A stretch of DNA of 64,000 nucleotides, from contig JAJQFE010000033.1 of NCBI GenBank assembly GCA_021201295.1, positions 1 through 64,000 on the forward strand, in the 5' to 3' direction. A program made the position numbers and the translations under genes. This document shows, one piece after another, positions 56,370-64,000 of the stretch (position 1 is its first letter; the number at the start of each line of letters is the position of its first letter). Origin of the DNA: Tannerellaceae bacterium (lineage in GTDB: Bacteria; Bacteroidota; Bacteroidia; Bacteroidales; Tannerellaceae). The notes beneath the pieces are model-generated. The model did not search any database. It was not told where the DNA came from and saw nothing but the letters and a program-made list of their open reading frames with translations.

Positions 56370-59300
56370 ATGAAAAGAATATATTTATCTATCGGTACGT
56401 TGCTGGTCTGTGCAGGTCTGATAGCCCAAACACCGGTAAACCGTACTACACAGACTGTCGTGGCTGATGTAGTTGCTCAAATGCCGGCAGGACAACAGGA
56501 AGAATATAATAAACTGATCAGTGACCTGAGTACTACAGGAGAGGAAGGTGTCCTGGTACTTACGAATATGCTGAATTCTCCCGGGTCAGGAAGTAATGCT
56601 AAAGTAGCATATGTATTAAGAGCTTTGTCCTATTATGTGATGGAACAGGGGCGGGAAAATATGCGTCCGGTAGTGGCACAGGCCTATTTGAAAGCGTTGG
56701 CGAATGCCGGTGACCGAGAGGTAAAAGCCACTATCATCCGTGAACTACAGATTGTAGGACAGGACGAGAGTGTTCCTGCACTGAGTGCTTTGTTAGGAAA
56801 TGATGAACTCAGTGGTCCGGCTGCACGTGCGTTGGCTACTATCTGTACGGAAGCTGCTCAGAAAGCCCTGACAGATGCCATAAGGGTTACAGGTGGTTCT
56901 GTTAAGTCGTTAAATAATGTGGTACTTGCTATCGGTGAAGTAGGTATGATCGTTCCTTCTGCTACGGAAGTCGCTTTGCAGGAATTATTAAAATCTCCGG
57001 AAGAAAATACCCGTAAGGTGGCGTTCTATACGTTAGGTAGGACCGGTTCTAAAGCTTCTGTGAAACTATTGGCGGATGCGGCGGAAAAGGTAGATTATAA
57101 AGTAGAAAATACGGGAGCTAATGAAGCTTATATTACTTTGTTAAAGAATCTGCTTGCACAAGGTGAACCAAAAGAAGTTGAGAAAGCAGCGAACGATCTC
57201 CTGAAAAAATCCACTAAATCCGGACAAACCTATACCCGCATAGCCGCTTTGGAAATTTTATTGGCTGTAAGACCGGAAAATGCCGGTAAACTTTTGCTTA
57301 CAGCGTTGAAAGATCCTTGTAAAAAATACCGAAACGGGGCTTTGAGTTTTGCTTCCGGTTTGGCAGATCAGGGTTTATATGTGGATTTGATCAAAATAAT
57401 GGCTAAGGCGAAAACGGATGAGAAAATAGATATTTTAAACTGGATCGGACGTGAAAGTAAATGTCCGGAAAAAAATCCGGTGATCAGAGAATTGGAAATA
57501 CGGTTTGATCTTCCTGCAAAACAGGTATTGCTGGACCAGTTGAAAAATACTGATTTCAGAGTGAAAGAGGCAACAGTCTGGACATTGGTTAAGATAGGGG
57601 ACCCATCCTTTATTCCGGTTTTAGCTGGTTTGCTGGGTGAAAGTGATCAACAGGTGATAATACTGGCACAGGATGCGTTAGCTGCATTTAAAGGGGATAT
57701 AGCTCCAGCAGTGGCCAAAGTAATTCCGGCTATAACGGATAAAGGAAAGATCGCTGGTCTGGAATTATTGGCTATGCGTAAAGCATCGGCCCATCTGAAT
57801 ACTGTCCTGGAACAGATTAAATCCGGATCTCCTGAAGTACGGAAAACGGCGTATGTGGCCTTGAAAGATGTGGTCACAGAGAAAGATTTTGTGCATCTGT
57901 CAGGTATGTTGGAAACTGCTGATGAAGAAGCTATTGTTCCTCTTCAACAGGCTGTGATTTCTTCTGTAAAAGGAATGCCTCGTTCTGAACAGGTGGGAGT
58001 CGTCTCCCGCCGGATGATCCAGGCCGGAGAAAGTAAAAAACATTTGTATTATGTCGTGCTTTCGGCAACCGGAGATAAAGATGCTTTGGCTAGTATCATC
58101 AGTGGTTTTGAAACAGGTTCGGGTGTAGCAAAAGATGCTGCTTTTGAAGGATTAATTAGTTGGGAAGACAGGCAGGCCGGCGATATATTATATCGTGTTG
58201 CTTCGGATGCTGCTGCCGGAAAATATTTTGATAAAGCATTCAATAAATATGTTCAATTGGTATCCGATCCTTCCCTGACCGGTGAAAATCGCCTGATTGG
58301 TCTTCGGAAAGCTATGGACATCGCTAAAACAGTTGAGCAGAAAAGTCAGATACTGAATCGTATCGAAAGAACCGGAACCTTTTTAGGTATGTTATATGCA
58401 GGTAATTATCTGGGCCAGGAGGGGACCCAACAGGCAGCAGCGTATGCAGTCATGCGTATTGCCCTGGAGAATGAGGAATTTACCGGTGAGCATGTAAAAG
58501 AACTGTTAAATAAAGTATTACAGGTCTTAAATAATCCGGATGCTGATTATCAGCGGCAATCTATTCGCAAACGGTTATCTGAAATGCCGGACGAAGTGGG
58601 ATTTGTGTCTATTTTTAATGGTAAAGACCTGACCGGATGGAAGGGATTAGTGGAAAATCCGATTGCCCGTGCCAAAATGACACCTGCTCAGTTAGCTAAA
58701 GCACAGGAAAAAGCTGACGAACAGATGCGGAAAGACTGGAAAGTGGAGAATGGTTTGCTGGTTTTTGATGGAACCGGATATGACAATCTATGTACGGTAA
58801 AACCTTATGGAGACATGGAAATGTATGTAGATTGGATGTTAGATCCTGCCGGACCTGATGCTGATGGAGGTATTTATCTGAGAGGTACTCCACAGGTACA
58901 GATTTGGGATACGGCTCGTGCAAAAGTTGGAGCGCAGGTAGGTTCCGGTGGTTTATATAATAACCAGGTATATGAAAGCAACCCCTTGAAAGTAGCTGAT
59001 AATAAGGTAGGAGAATGGAACAGTTTCTATATTAAAATGGTAGGTGACCGGGTCACAGTGAAATTGAACGGTGAACTGGTGACAGATGATGTGATTCTGG
59101 AAAATTTCTGGGATCGCAGTCAACCTATTCCTGCCATAGAACAACTGGAGTTGCAGGCACATGGGAGCAAAGTGTATTACCGGGATATTTATGTGAAAGA
59201 ACTGGAGCGCCCGGAACCTTACCAGTTAACTCCGGAAGAAGAAAAGGAGGGATATAAAATCCTGTTTGATGGAACTAATATGCATGAATGGACTGGAAAT

Positions 59301-59825
59301 ACAGTGGATTATACGATTAAAGAAGGATGTATTTCTATGATTCCCAGTAAAAGTTTTGGAGGTAATTTATATACTAAAAAGGAATATGGGAATTTTGTGT
59401 TCCGTTTTGAGTTTCAACTGACTCCTGCTGCTAATAATGGGCTGGGAATCCGTACGCCTATGGAAGGAGATGCTGCCTATGTGGGTATGGAACTGCAAAT
59501 TCTGGATGATGATCATCCGGTCTATCAAGATCTGGCTGAATATCAGTATCATGGTTCTGTCTATGGTATTATTCCTGCCAAACGTGGCTACCTGAAACCG
59601 GTTGGAGAATGGAATTATCAGGAAGTAATTGCGGATAGTGACCATATTAAAATTACTTTAAATGGACATGTGATAATGGATGGTAATATCCGGGATGCTG
59701 TGAAAAATGGTACGCCTGATGGAAAAGAACATCCGGGATTGTTCAACCCAAAAGGTCATATTGGCTTTTTAGGACATGGCTCACCTGTTAAGTTCCGCAA
59801 TATTCGTATTAAAGAGCTGAAATAA
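56370..59825 (+). CDS. HEAT-repeat protein with two DUF1080 (3-keto-disaccharide hydrolase) domains
   Basis: Exported protein of 1151 residues. Signal peptide 1-20 (MKRIYLSIGTLLVCAGLIAQ). HEAT-like repeats fill about 30-740 (KVAYVLRALSYYV, DDELSGPAARALAT-like units, and many more). DUF1080 domain 1 (about 745-950) has FVSIFNGKDLTGWKG, ADGGIYLRGTPQVQIWD and YRDIYVKEL; domain 2 (about 960-1151) has YKILFDGTNMHEWTGN, NNGLGIRTPMEGDAAYVGM and HIGFLGHGSPVKFRNI. Some DUF1080 proteins cleave 3-keto-glycosides without an ordinary acid/base mechanism. With the Gfo/Idh enzyme upstream this forms an oxidise-then-cleave pair (inference). The HEAT part may bind a partner. Confidence 0.85.
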   Translation: MKRIYLSIGTLLVCAGLIAQTPVNRTTQTVVADVVAQMPAGQQEEYNKLISDLSTTGEEGVLVLTNMLNSPGSGSNAKVAYVLRALSYYVMEQGRENMRPVVAQAYLKALANAGDREVKATIIRELQIVGQDESVPALSALLGNDELSGPAARALATICTEAAQKALTDAIRVTGGSVKSLNNVVLAIGEVGMIVPSATEVALQELLKSPEENTRKVAFYTLGRTGSKASVKLLADAAEKVDYKVENTGANEAYITLLKNLLAQGEPKEVEKAANDLLKKSTKSGQTYTRIAALEILLAVRPENAGKLLLTALKDPCKKYRNGALSFASGLADQGLYVDLIKIMAKAKTDEKIDILNWIGRESKCPEKNPVIRELEIRFDLPAKQVLLDQLKNTDFRVKEATVWTLVKIGDPSFIPVLAGLLGESDQQVIILAQDALAAFKGDIAPAVAKVIPAITDKGKIAGLELLAMRKASAHLNTVLEQIKSGSPEVRKTAYVALKDVVTEKDFVHLSGMLETADEEAIVPLQQAVISSVKGMPRSEQVGVVSRRMIQAGESKKHLYYVVLSATGDKDALASIISGFETGSGVAKDAAFEGLISWEDRQAGDILYRVASDAAAGKYFDKAFNKYVQLVSDPSLTGENRLIGLRKAMDIAKTVEQKSQILNRIERTGTFLGMLYAGNYLGQEGTQQAAAYAVMRIALENEEFTGEHVKELLNKVLQVLNNPDADYQRQSIRKRLSEMPDEVGFVSIFNGKDLTGWKGLVENPIARAKMTPAQLAKAQEKADEQMRKDWKVENGLLVFDGTGYDNLCTVKPYGDMEMYVDWMLDPAGPDADGGIYLRGTPQVQIWDTARAKVGAQVGSGGLYNNQVYESNPLKVADNKVGEWNSFYIKMVGDRVTVKLNGELVTDDVILENFWDRSQPIPAIEQLELQAHGSKVYYRDIYVKELERPEPYQLTPEEEKEGYKILFDGTNMHEWTGNTVDYTIKEGCISMIPSKSFGGNLYTKKEYGNFVFRFEFQLTPAANNGLGIRTPMEGDAAYVGMELQILDDDHPVYQDLAEYQYHGSVYGIIPAKRGYLKPVGEWNYQEVIADSDHIKITLNGHVIMDGNIRDAVKNGTPDGKEHPGLFNPKGHIGFLGHGSPVKFRNIRIKELK

Positions 59826-59858
59826 TACAGGTCGTTTAAAAAGAGGATAAATAAATGC

Positions 59859-59895
59859 ATAACCACAGATCTTATAACATACGGTCTGTGGTTAT
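59859..59895. terminator. terminator between DUF1080 gene and trkA
   Basis: ATAACCACAGA (59859-59869) pairs perfectly with TCTGTGGTTAT (59885-59895), loop of 15, followed by TTGTA on the plus strand and ATTTATTTATCC on the minus strand. Confidence 0.7.
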
Positions 59896-59970
59896 TTGTA
59901 TCATATGTATGCTGATTTGATTGGCTATGTTCAGAGGATAGGGATACGCTAAGAAAAAACGCAATCGCTT

Positions 59971-60657
59971 TTACAGACTTGCCAGTTTTTTCAACACCTT
60001 CATTTTGCCAAATAAAATTAAAATATCCCCTTCTTCAATTATTAAATCGTTTTCTAATTTATCTAACACTTTATAATGGGTCTGTTTTAATCCTAACAGG
60101 TTTTTGGAAACCTGTGGCCGTTCGATGCCTGTAAGCCGGACATCAAAATTCTCTTCAAACCGGATATTGGAAATTTTTTGTCCTACAAATGTCCGTGGAG
60201 TCACCATTTCATAAATATGATGAGTATCTGTAATACGGTACCAGTGTTTAAAAAGATCTCCTAACATGGATTGGGAAGCGTAAATGGCTGCATAATCTTC
60301 TTCCGGTGTCATAATTTCTTTTACACCTATAGCCCGGATCACTGCTTCATGAATAGGAGATATGGATCGGACAATCAACTGCTCTATACCCAGATTTTTC
60401 AGTAAAGCAACAGTTTGAATAGAAATACCAAAGTCTTTCCCATAAGTAATAAAAATGGCATCCATTTCATTTAATGGCAGGGTATTCAGGGCTTCTTTGT
60501 CTGTACTGTTCAGGCAAACTGCTGCTGAAATAGTTTGTTTTACGTTATCTATACGATGCATATCTTTATCCACACCGATCACTTCGTGTCCGATCCGTAC
60601 CAGATTTTCAGCAATGGCACGACCTAAATTCCCTAAACCTAATACTAAATATTTCAT
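59971..60657 (-). CDS. trkA: Trk/Ktr potassium uptake regulatory subunit (TrkA)
   Basis: Cytoplasmic NAD-binding gating subunit of 228 residues. The RCK_N Rossmann domain starts at the ATG 60657: KYLVLGLGNLGRAIAENLV with GLGNLG, and IGVDKDMHRID for the ribose-binding Asp. The RCK_C domain (about 140-228) ends near GDILILFGKMKVL. The frame is open to 60858, but the added N-terminal part lacks family character. It lies 11 bases after the TrkH stop, so the two are one operon on the minus strand. It controls potassium influx through TrkH. Confidence 0.92.
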   Translation of the reverse strand: MKYLVLGLGNLGRAIAENLVRIGHEVIGVDKDMHRIDNVKQTISAAVCLNSTDKEALNTLPLNEMDAIFITYGKDFGISIQTVALLKNLGIEQLIVRSISPIHEAVIRAIGVKEIMTPEEDYAAIYASQSMLGDLFKHWYRITDTHHIYEMVTPRTFVGQKISNIRFEENFDVRLTGIERPQVSKNLLGLKQTHYKVLDKLENDLIIEEGDILILFGKMKVLKKLASL

Positions 60658-60668
60658 ATACTTTCTTA

Positions 60669-62489
60669 TTACATTAACACATTTTCTTTGGGATATGCAT
60701 AATTTTTCTTTTTGGAACTTGTCCAGAAAGTCATAAAGAATGTGAGCAGTCCAATACGTCCGATCAGCATTGTAATAACAATGAGAATTTTTCCTACAGT
60801 CGATAGAGAAGACGTAATTCCCATACTTAAGCCTACTGTACTTAACGCTGAAACACACTCAAAAAGCAGTTCAAAAAGAGGTAACTCTTTTTCCGTATAG
60901 GATAAGATACCCATAAGACAAGCTAATAACGTAAAGTAAATCACAATAATAGCAAAAGCACGTTTTAGCGTAACAGGAGATAGCTCCCTTTTTTTGAGTT
61001 CTACATTTTCCTTTTCCCGTATGATACTGAACATGGTAAGCAAAGCTACAAAAACGGTCGTAACTTTTAATCCGCCCCCTGTGGACATAGGACCCGCTCC
61101 TATAATCATAAGAAGGAGGGTCAGGATCAGTGTCGGTGCAGAAAGAGTGTCTATTTCTATAGGACTGATTCCTGCCGTTCGTGGAGTCACAGCTCCTAAA
61201 AATGCATCTGCCAGTTTTCCTTTAAGTGGTAAATCAGCCAGCGTATGGTTATATTCAAAAAACAGGAAGAAAATAAATCCGGTTGTAATCAGGAACAGTG
61301 TAGAGATAATTACAATATAAGTATGTAGATTAATAATATGTGGAACATGGATAAACCGTTTTTGTAATCCGAGTAGGATACGGATCTGATTCATAAAGAG
61401 ATGCCGGGCTAATTTCAGGTAATTGAATACAATAGGAAACCCTATACTACCTAAAACAATCAGTAGGGAAATGATTATATGCAAGCTGTAGTTATGTACT
61501 AACAATGGATGGGTAAATCCGCCGAATAGAGTAGAGATCCCGGAACAACAAAATGCTGCGATAGCGTGAAAGGCGGCAAAGAAAACATGATCTCCGAATG
61601 TCCCGGGTAGGGTCGTTTCTATCTCTTTAAATATCAGATATCCTCCAATGCCTTCGATGAACAGGGTGACCACCAGTATATTTAATATAACCCGGAAAAG
61701 TCCACCGGTACGTTCTTCATATAACATATCTTTTAGGATCAGTTTACTGTTATAAGAAGAACTTTTCATGAAAGAGAGAGCGATAAAACTGGTAAAAGTC
61801 ATTACTCCGATACCACCGATCTGAGATAAGATCATAATAATCATATGCCCTGTGCGGGTGAAAGTCGTGGCAATATCTACCGTAGTCAGTCCGGTAATGC
61901 AAACAGCAGTCGCAGAAGTAAACAGCGCATCCATAAAACTGATCCCTTGTGTAGTCGCATTAGGTAGTAATAAAAGTCCCCAGCCGATCAGGATAAATAA
62001 AAGAAAGCTGAATAGAAAGAGTAGGGATGGTCGTATTCTTCTATGTAGCAAGGAGAAACCCAGCCGGGAGATATGGATAATACTTAAACTGAATAAAAGA
62101 GCCGTATTAAGAAAAGGCGATGATAGAAAACTAAGATAGGGAAGGGAAGTAGCAAAAGCCTCTTTAAAAAACAGCGTGGCAGAGAGCACGGCAAAAAGGA
62201 GAAAATAGATACTGATATCCAGAAAAAGCATTTTTTCCTGAATCACTTCATGGAAGTTTAGCATGTATCTGCCGGTAATTCCTATAAAAAAAGTTACCAG
62301 AATATAAGGGCGGATAGTCCATATCAGTTGCTCCATAGGTTCAGATTGTTCAAATCCGAACTGACAGATCAAAAGAAGCAAAGCGACCAGAGAGGCTGAC
62401 AAAATAATAAGTTCAGTGATCGTATACAGAGATTTTTTAATTTCCTCTCCATGTACCCGAAAAATGAATAAGGTATGTTTTATATCCAT
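60669..62489 (-). CDS. trkH: TrkH/KtrB potassium transporter
   Basis: Inner-membrane potassium channel-like transporter of about 606 residues from the chosen start (MDIKHTLFIFRVHG). The frame is open to 62573, but a TACATTTG promoter box at 62510-62517 lies inside the longer version. The protein is highly hydrophobic with the repeated M1-P-M2 folds of the family; the first selectivity-type segment is SATAVCITGLTTVD and a further one lies at AFCCSGISTLFGG; the last is VSALSTVGLSMG. The N-terminal extension of about 150 residues with four TM helices before the first P-loop is longer than in KtrB. It partners the TrkA subunit just downstream. Confidence 0.92.
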   Translation of the reverse strand: MDIKHTLFIFRVHGEEIKKSLYTITELIILSASLVALLLLICQFGFEQSEPMEQLIWTIRPYILVTFFIGITGRYMLNFHEVIQEKMLFLDISIYFLLFAVLSATLFFKEAFATSLPYLSFLSSPFLNTALLFSLSIIHISRLGFSLLHRRIRPSLLFLFSFLLFILIGWGLLLLPNATTQGISFMDALFTSATAVCITGLTTVDIATTFTRTGHMIIMILSQIGGIGVMTFTSFIALSFMKSSSYNSKLILKDMLYEERTGGLFRVILNILVVTLFIEGIGGYLIFKEIETTLPGTFGDHVFFAAFHAIAAFCCSGISTLFGGFTHPLLVHNYSLHIIISLLIVLGSIGFPIVFNYLKLARHLFMNQIRILLGLQKRFIHVPHIINLHTYIVIISTLFLITTGFIFFLFFEYNHTLADLPLKGKLADAFLGAVTPRTAGISPIEIDTLSAPTLILTLLLMIIGAGPMSTGGGLKVTTVFVALLTMFSIIREKENVELKKRELSPVTLKRAFAIIVIYFTLLACLMGILSYTEKELPLFELLFECVSALSTVGLSMGITSSLSTVGKILIVITMLIGRIGLLTFFMTFWTSSKKKNYAYPKENVLM

Positions 62490-62509
62490 ACGGTAACTTT
62501 TACATGGAA

Positions 62510-62517
62510 CAAATGTA
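62510..62517 (-). promoter_or_regulatory. Bacteroidota -7 box for trkH-trkA
   Basis: Minus-strand TACATTTG matches TAnnTTTG, 21 bases before the ATG at 62489, giving a very short leader. Confidence 0.55.
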
Positions 62518-62774
62518 TTATTAAATTGATAATGCGCAATAATAAAAAGCGGATTAACATATATGCAACGCAAGCATTAGTTTATTAAAAAATAAATCAG
62601 GAGCTGTTTTTTGTCTTTTTGTTATGCAGGATGAAAAGTTATTGTAATATTGTCTTCTGTACAATATTATATATCTTTCTTATTGTATGTGATACGATAA
62701 TAAAGTGACAGACTATTAGTTTGTTATCTTAGTAAAAAAAATGATTTTGAATTTTGTTATAATAAAAAATATAC

Positions 62775-62782
62775 TATATTTG
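62775..62782 (+). promoter_or_regulatory. Bacteroidota promoter for the Nudix regulator
   Basis: TATATTTG matches TAnnTTTG, with TTTG at 62753-62756 as -33 element (18-base spacing). The ATG at 62813 follows 31 bases later and rules out the upstream start at 62741. Confidence 0.65.
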
Positions 62783-62812
62783 CATCGTACTTTAAATTAT
62801 ACCGTAGAAACC

Positions 62813-63544
62813 ATGAATGAAAGAAAGGAGACTCTTTATCCACACGTTTCTGTAGATTGTGTGTTATTAGGAGTCAACGATAACAAATTATGTGCACTGT
62901 TGGCCGAACGGAAAAATGCAGGTACGGAAAAGACCGAATATAAGCTTCCCGGAAGTCTGATTTATGAAACAGAGGATCTGGATGATGCAGCTTACCGGGT
63001 GCTGAATGAAACCACCGGTTTGAAACGTGTTGCACTCAGACAATTCCGGAGTTTTGGTTCCCCCTTACGGACCAGGAACAAACAGGATGTTCAATGGTTG
63101 GAAAATGCTTCAAAAATGAAAATCAACCGGATTGTTACGGTCGCGTATCTGGCGCTTTGTAAGATACGGGGAAAAATGAAAACAGGTGTGCATGATGACT
63201 CTGTGAAATGGGCACCGATCGATGATCTGCCTCGTTTACCTTTCGACCATAAGGAGATTGTAGAAGAGGCAGTCCGGGAAATACGTAATTGGATAGAAAT
63301 AGAACCGGCGATTGTGTTTAATTATTTACCTATGAAATTCACCGCTTACCAGTTACGCCGTACGTATGAGATCATTTACAATAAAGAGTTTGATGTACGG
63401 AATTTCCACAAAAAAATGAACTCCCTTGAATATGTAGTAGCTACCAATGAGATGGAAGTGGGTGTGGCCCACCGTTCAGCCCGGTACTATAAATTCGATA
63501 AAGTCCGGTATAATAAACAGCGTTCAAAAATCAATAAAAACTAA
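62813..63544 (+). CDS. Nudix-domain transcriptional regulator (NrtR/AraR-like)
   Basis: Sugar-responsive regulator of about 243 residues. An N-terminal Nudix-like domain (about 10-140; DCVLLGVNDNKLCALLAERK) has a degenerate Nudix box: GSLIYETEDLDDAAYRVLNETTGL lacks the REUXEE glutamates of active hydrolases, so it probably binds a ligand instead of hydrolysing. The C-terminal part (about 165-243; YLPMKFTAYQLRRTYEIIY and HRSARYYKF) is the winged helix of NrtR-type regulators. In Bacteroidota such proteins regulate arabinose or xylose genes; the xylulokinase 12 bases downstream points to xylose. Confidence 0.85.
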   Translation: MNERKETLYPHVSVDCVLLGVNDNKLCALLAERKNAGTEKTEYKLPGSLIYETEDLDDAAYRVLNETTGLKRVALRQFRSFGSPLRTRNKQDVQWLENASKMKINRIVTVAYLALCKIRGKMKTGVHDDSVKWAPIDDLPRLPFDHKEIVEEAVREIRNWIEIEPAIVFNYLPMKFTAYQLRRTYEIIYNKEFDVRNFHKKMNSLEYVVATNEMEVGVAHRSARYYKFDKVRYNKQRSKINKN

Positions 63545-63556
63545 TCTCAATAACTT

Positions 63557-64000
63557 ATGTATTTACTTGGATGTGATATAGGAAGCTCTTCCATAAAAGC
63601 TTCGCTGGTAGATCAGGAAAGCGGGTTAACTGTAGGTTTGGATTTTTATCCGAAAGAAGAAGCTCCGATCAAGGCCGTTAAACCCAGTTGGGCAGAACAG
63701 GATCCTGAAGACTGGTGGCATGATTTGAAAATAGCCGTACAGGGAGCCATTGACAAGGCTGGCATTGACGGCCGGAAGATCAGTGCAATCGGGATTTCTT
63801 ACCAGATGCACGGATTGGTAGTCGTGGATAAAAAGAAAGAAGTGTTGAGACCTTCTATTATCTGGTGTGACAGCCGTGCCGTACCTTATGGAGACCGTGC
63901 TTTTAATGTGATCGGAGAGAAAGAGTGTCTTTCTCATCTGTTAAATTCACCGGGTAACTTTACGGCTGCAAAACTGGCATGGATCAAGGAAAATGAACCC
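63557..64000 (+). CDS. xylB: xylulokinase, 5' part (cut by window end)
   Basis: FGGY-family sugar kinase, first 148 residues visible. Start MYLLGCDIGSSSIKASLVD is the phosphate-binding DIGSS motif; the typical xylulokinase blocks SWAEQDPEDWW, ISYQMHGLVVVD and WCDSRAVPYGDRA follow. It phosphorylates D-xylulose after xylose isomerisation. It begins 12 bases after the Nudix regulator, so it is probably one operon; the xylose isomerase and transporter genes would be expected beyond the window. Confidence 0.88.
   Translation, partial: MYLLGCDIGSSSIKASLVDQESGLTVGLDFYPKEEAPIKAVKPSWAEQDPEDWWHDLKIAVQGAIDKAGIDGRKISAIGISYQMHGLVVVDKKKEVLRPSIIWCDSRAVPYGDRAFNVIGEKECLSHLLNSPGNFTAAKLAWIKENEP

Larger units (their letters stand above)
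62490..62812. promoter_or_regulatory. divergent control region of trk operon and Nudix regulator
   Basis: 323 bp gene-free, very AT-rich, with promoter boxes for both directions at 62510-62517 and 62775-62782. No repeat or operator palindrome recognised; the Nudix regulator may bind here. Confidence 0.45.

Noticed and set aside
1-64000. tRNA, rRNA, CRISPR array, prophage or integrase attachment sites
   Set aside because: Looked for on both strands by eye; no cloverleaf CCA ends, no regular spaced repeats, no phage genes. Only the IS110 element is mobile.

Overview
The window is a piece of a Bacteroidales-type (Bacteroidota) chromosome. Evidence seen directly: many start regions carry the Bacteroidota -7 promoter box TAnnTTTG, Shine-Dalgarno sequences are mostly absent, and the gene content is typical: SusR/HTCS-type hybrid two-component regulator, GH97, GH130, DUF1080, DUF4136, a Nudix-type sugar regulator beside xylB, and an RRM-only RNA-binding protein. 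Genus cannot be read from the sequence. I see no rRNA, tRNA or CRISPR array.

Region 1 (1-34 kb) is dominated by beta-mannan use. The left part has a lipoprotein GH26 mannanase (cut by the window edge), a GH97 alpha-glycosidase, an SGNH acetylesterase and a GH2 beta-mannosidase. The right part is a hybrid two-component regulator divergent from a compact operon GH5 - GH26 - GH130 mannosylglucose phosphorylase - cellobiose 2-epimerase, followed by a sigma-54-type response regulator. Together they give a path from acetylated, possibly galactosylated mannan to mannobiose, mannosyl-glucose, mannose 1-phosphate and glucose. No SusC/SusD pair lies in the window. Between the two parts are housekeeping genes (mfd, dolichol-phosphate-mannose-synthase-like GT2, dihydroorotase, acyl-CoA ligase), a C11 peptidase lipoprotein, a baeRF-type protein and an FtsX-like permease with a decayed second copy.

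Region 2 (34-45.7 kb) holds a GNAT protein, a 0.9 kb gene-free stretch, PBP1A, an aquaglyceroporin, an IS110-family element with a structured leader that looks like a bridge RNA, a fused ADP-forming acyl-CoA synthetase, and small envelope proteins.

Region 3 (45.8-52.8 kb) is a five-gene inositol-lipid cluster (myo-inositol-phosphate synthase, nucleotidyltransferase, ATP-grasp, CDP-alcohol phosphatidyltransferase, HAD phosphatase) with a divergent MFS transporter and a PfkB kinase nearby.

Region 4 (53-64 kb) has an RRM protein, an outer-membrane barrel protein, a Tat-exported Gfo/Idh/MocA oxidoreductase beside a giant HEAT + double DUF1080 protein (a 3-keto-glycoside type pair), TrkA/TrkH potassium uptake, and a Nudix regulator followed by xylulokinase (cut by the right edge).

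A striking global property is that at least ten genes are interrupted, almost always by a one-base indel in a homopolymer or by a single C-to-T (plus strand) nonsense change at a conserved position. Most of these look like consensus sequencing errors rather than true decay; the second FtsX copy, which has a large internal deletion, is a real pseudogene. Interrupted genes are annotated over their full reconstructed span.
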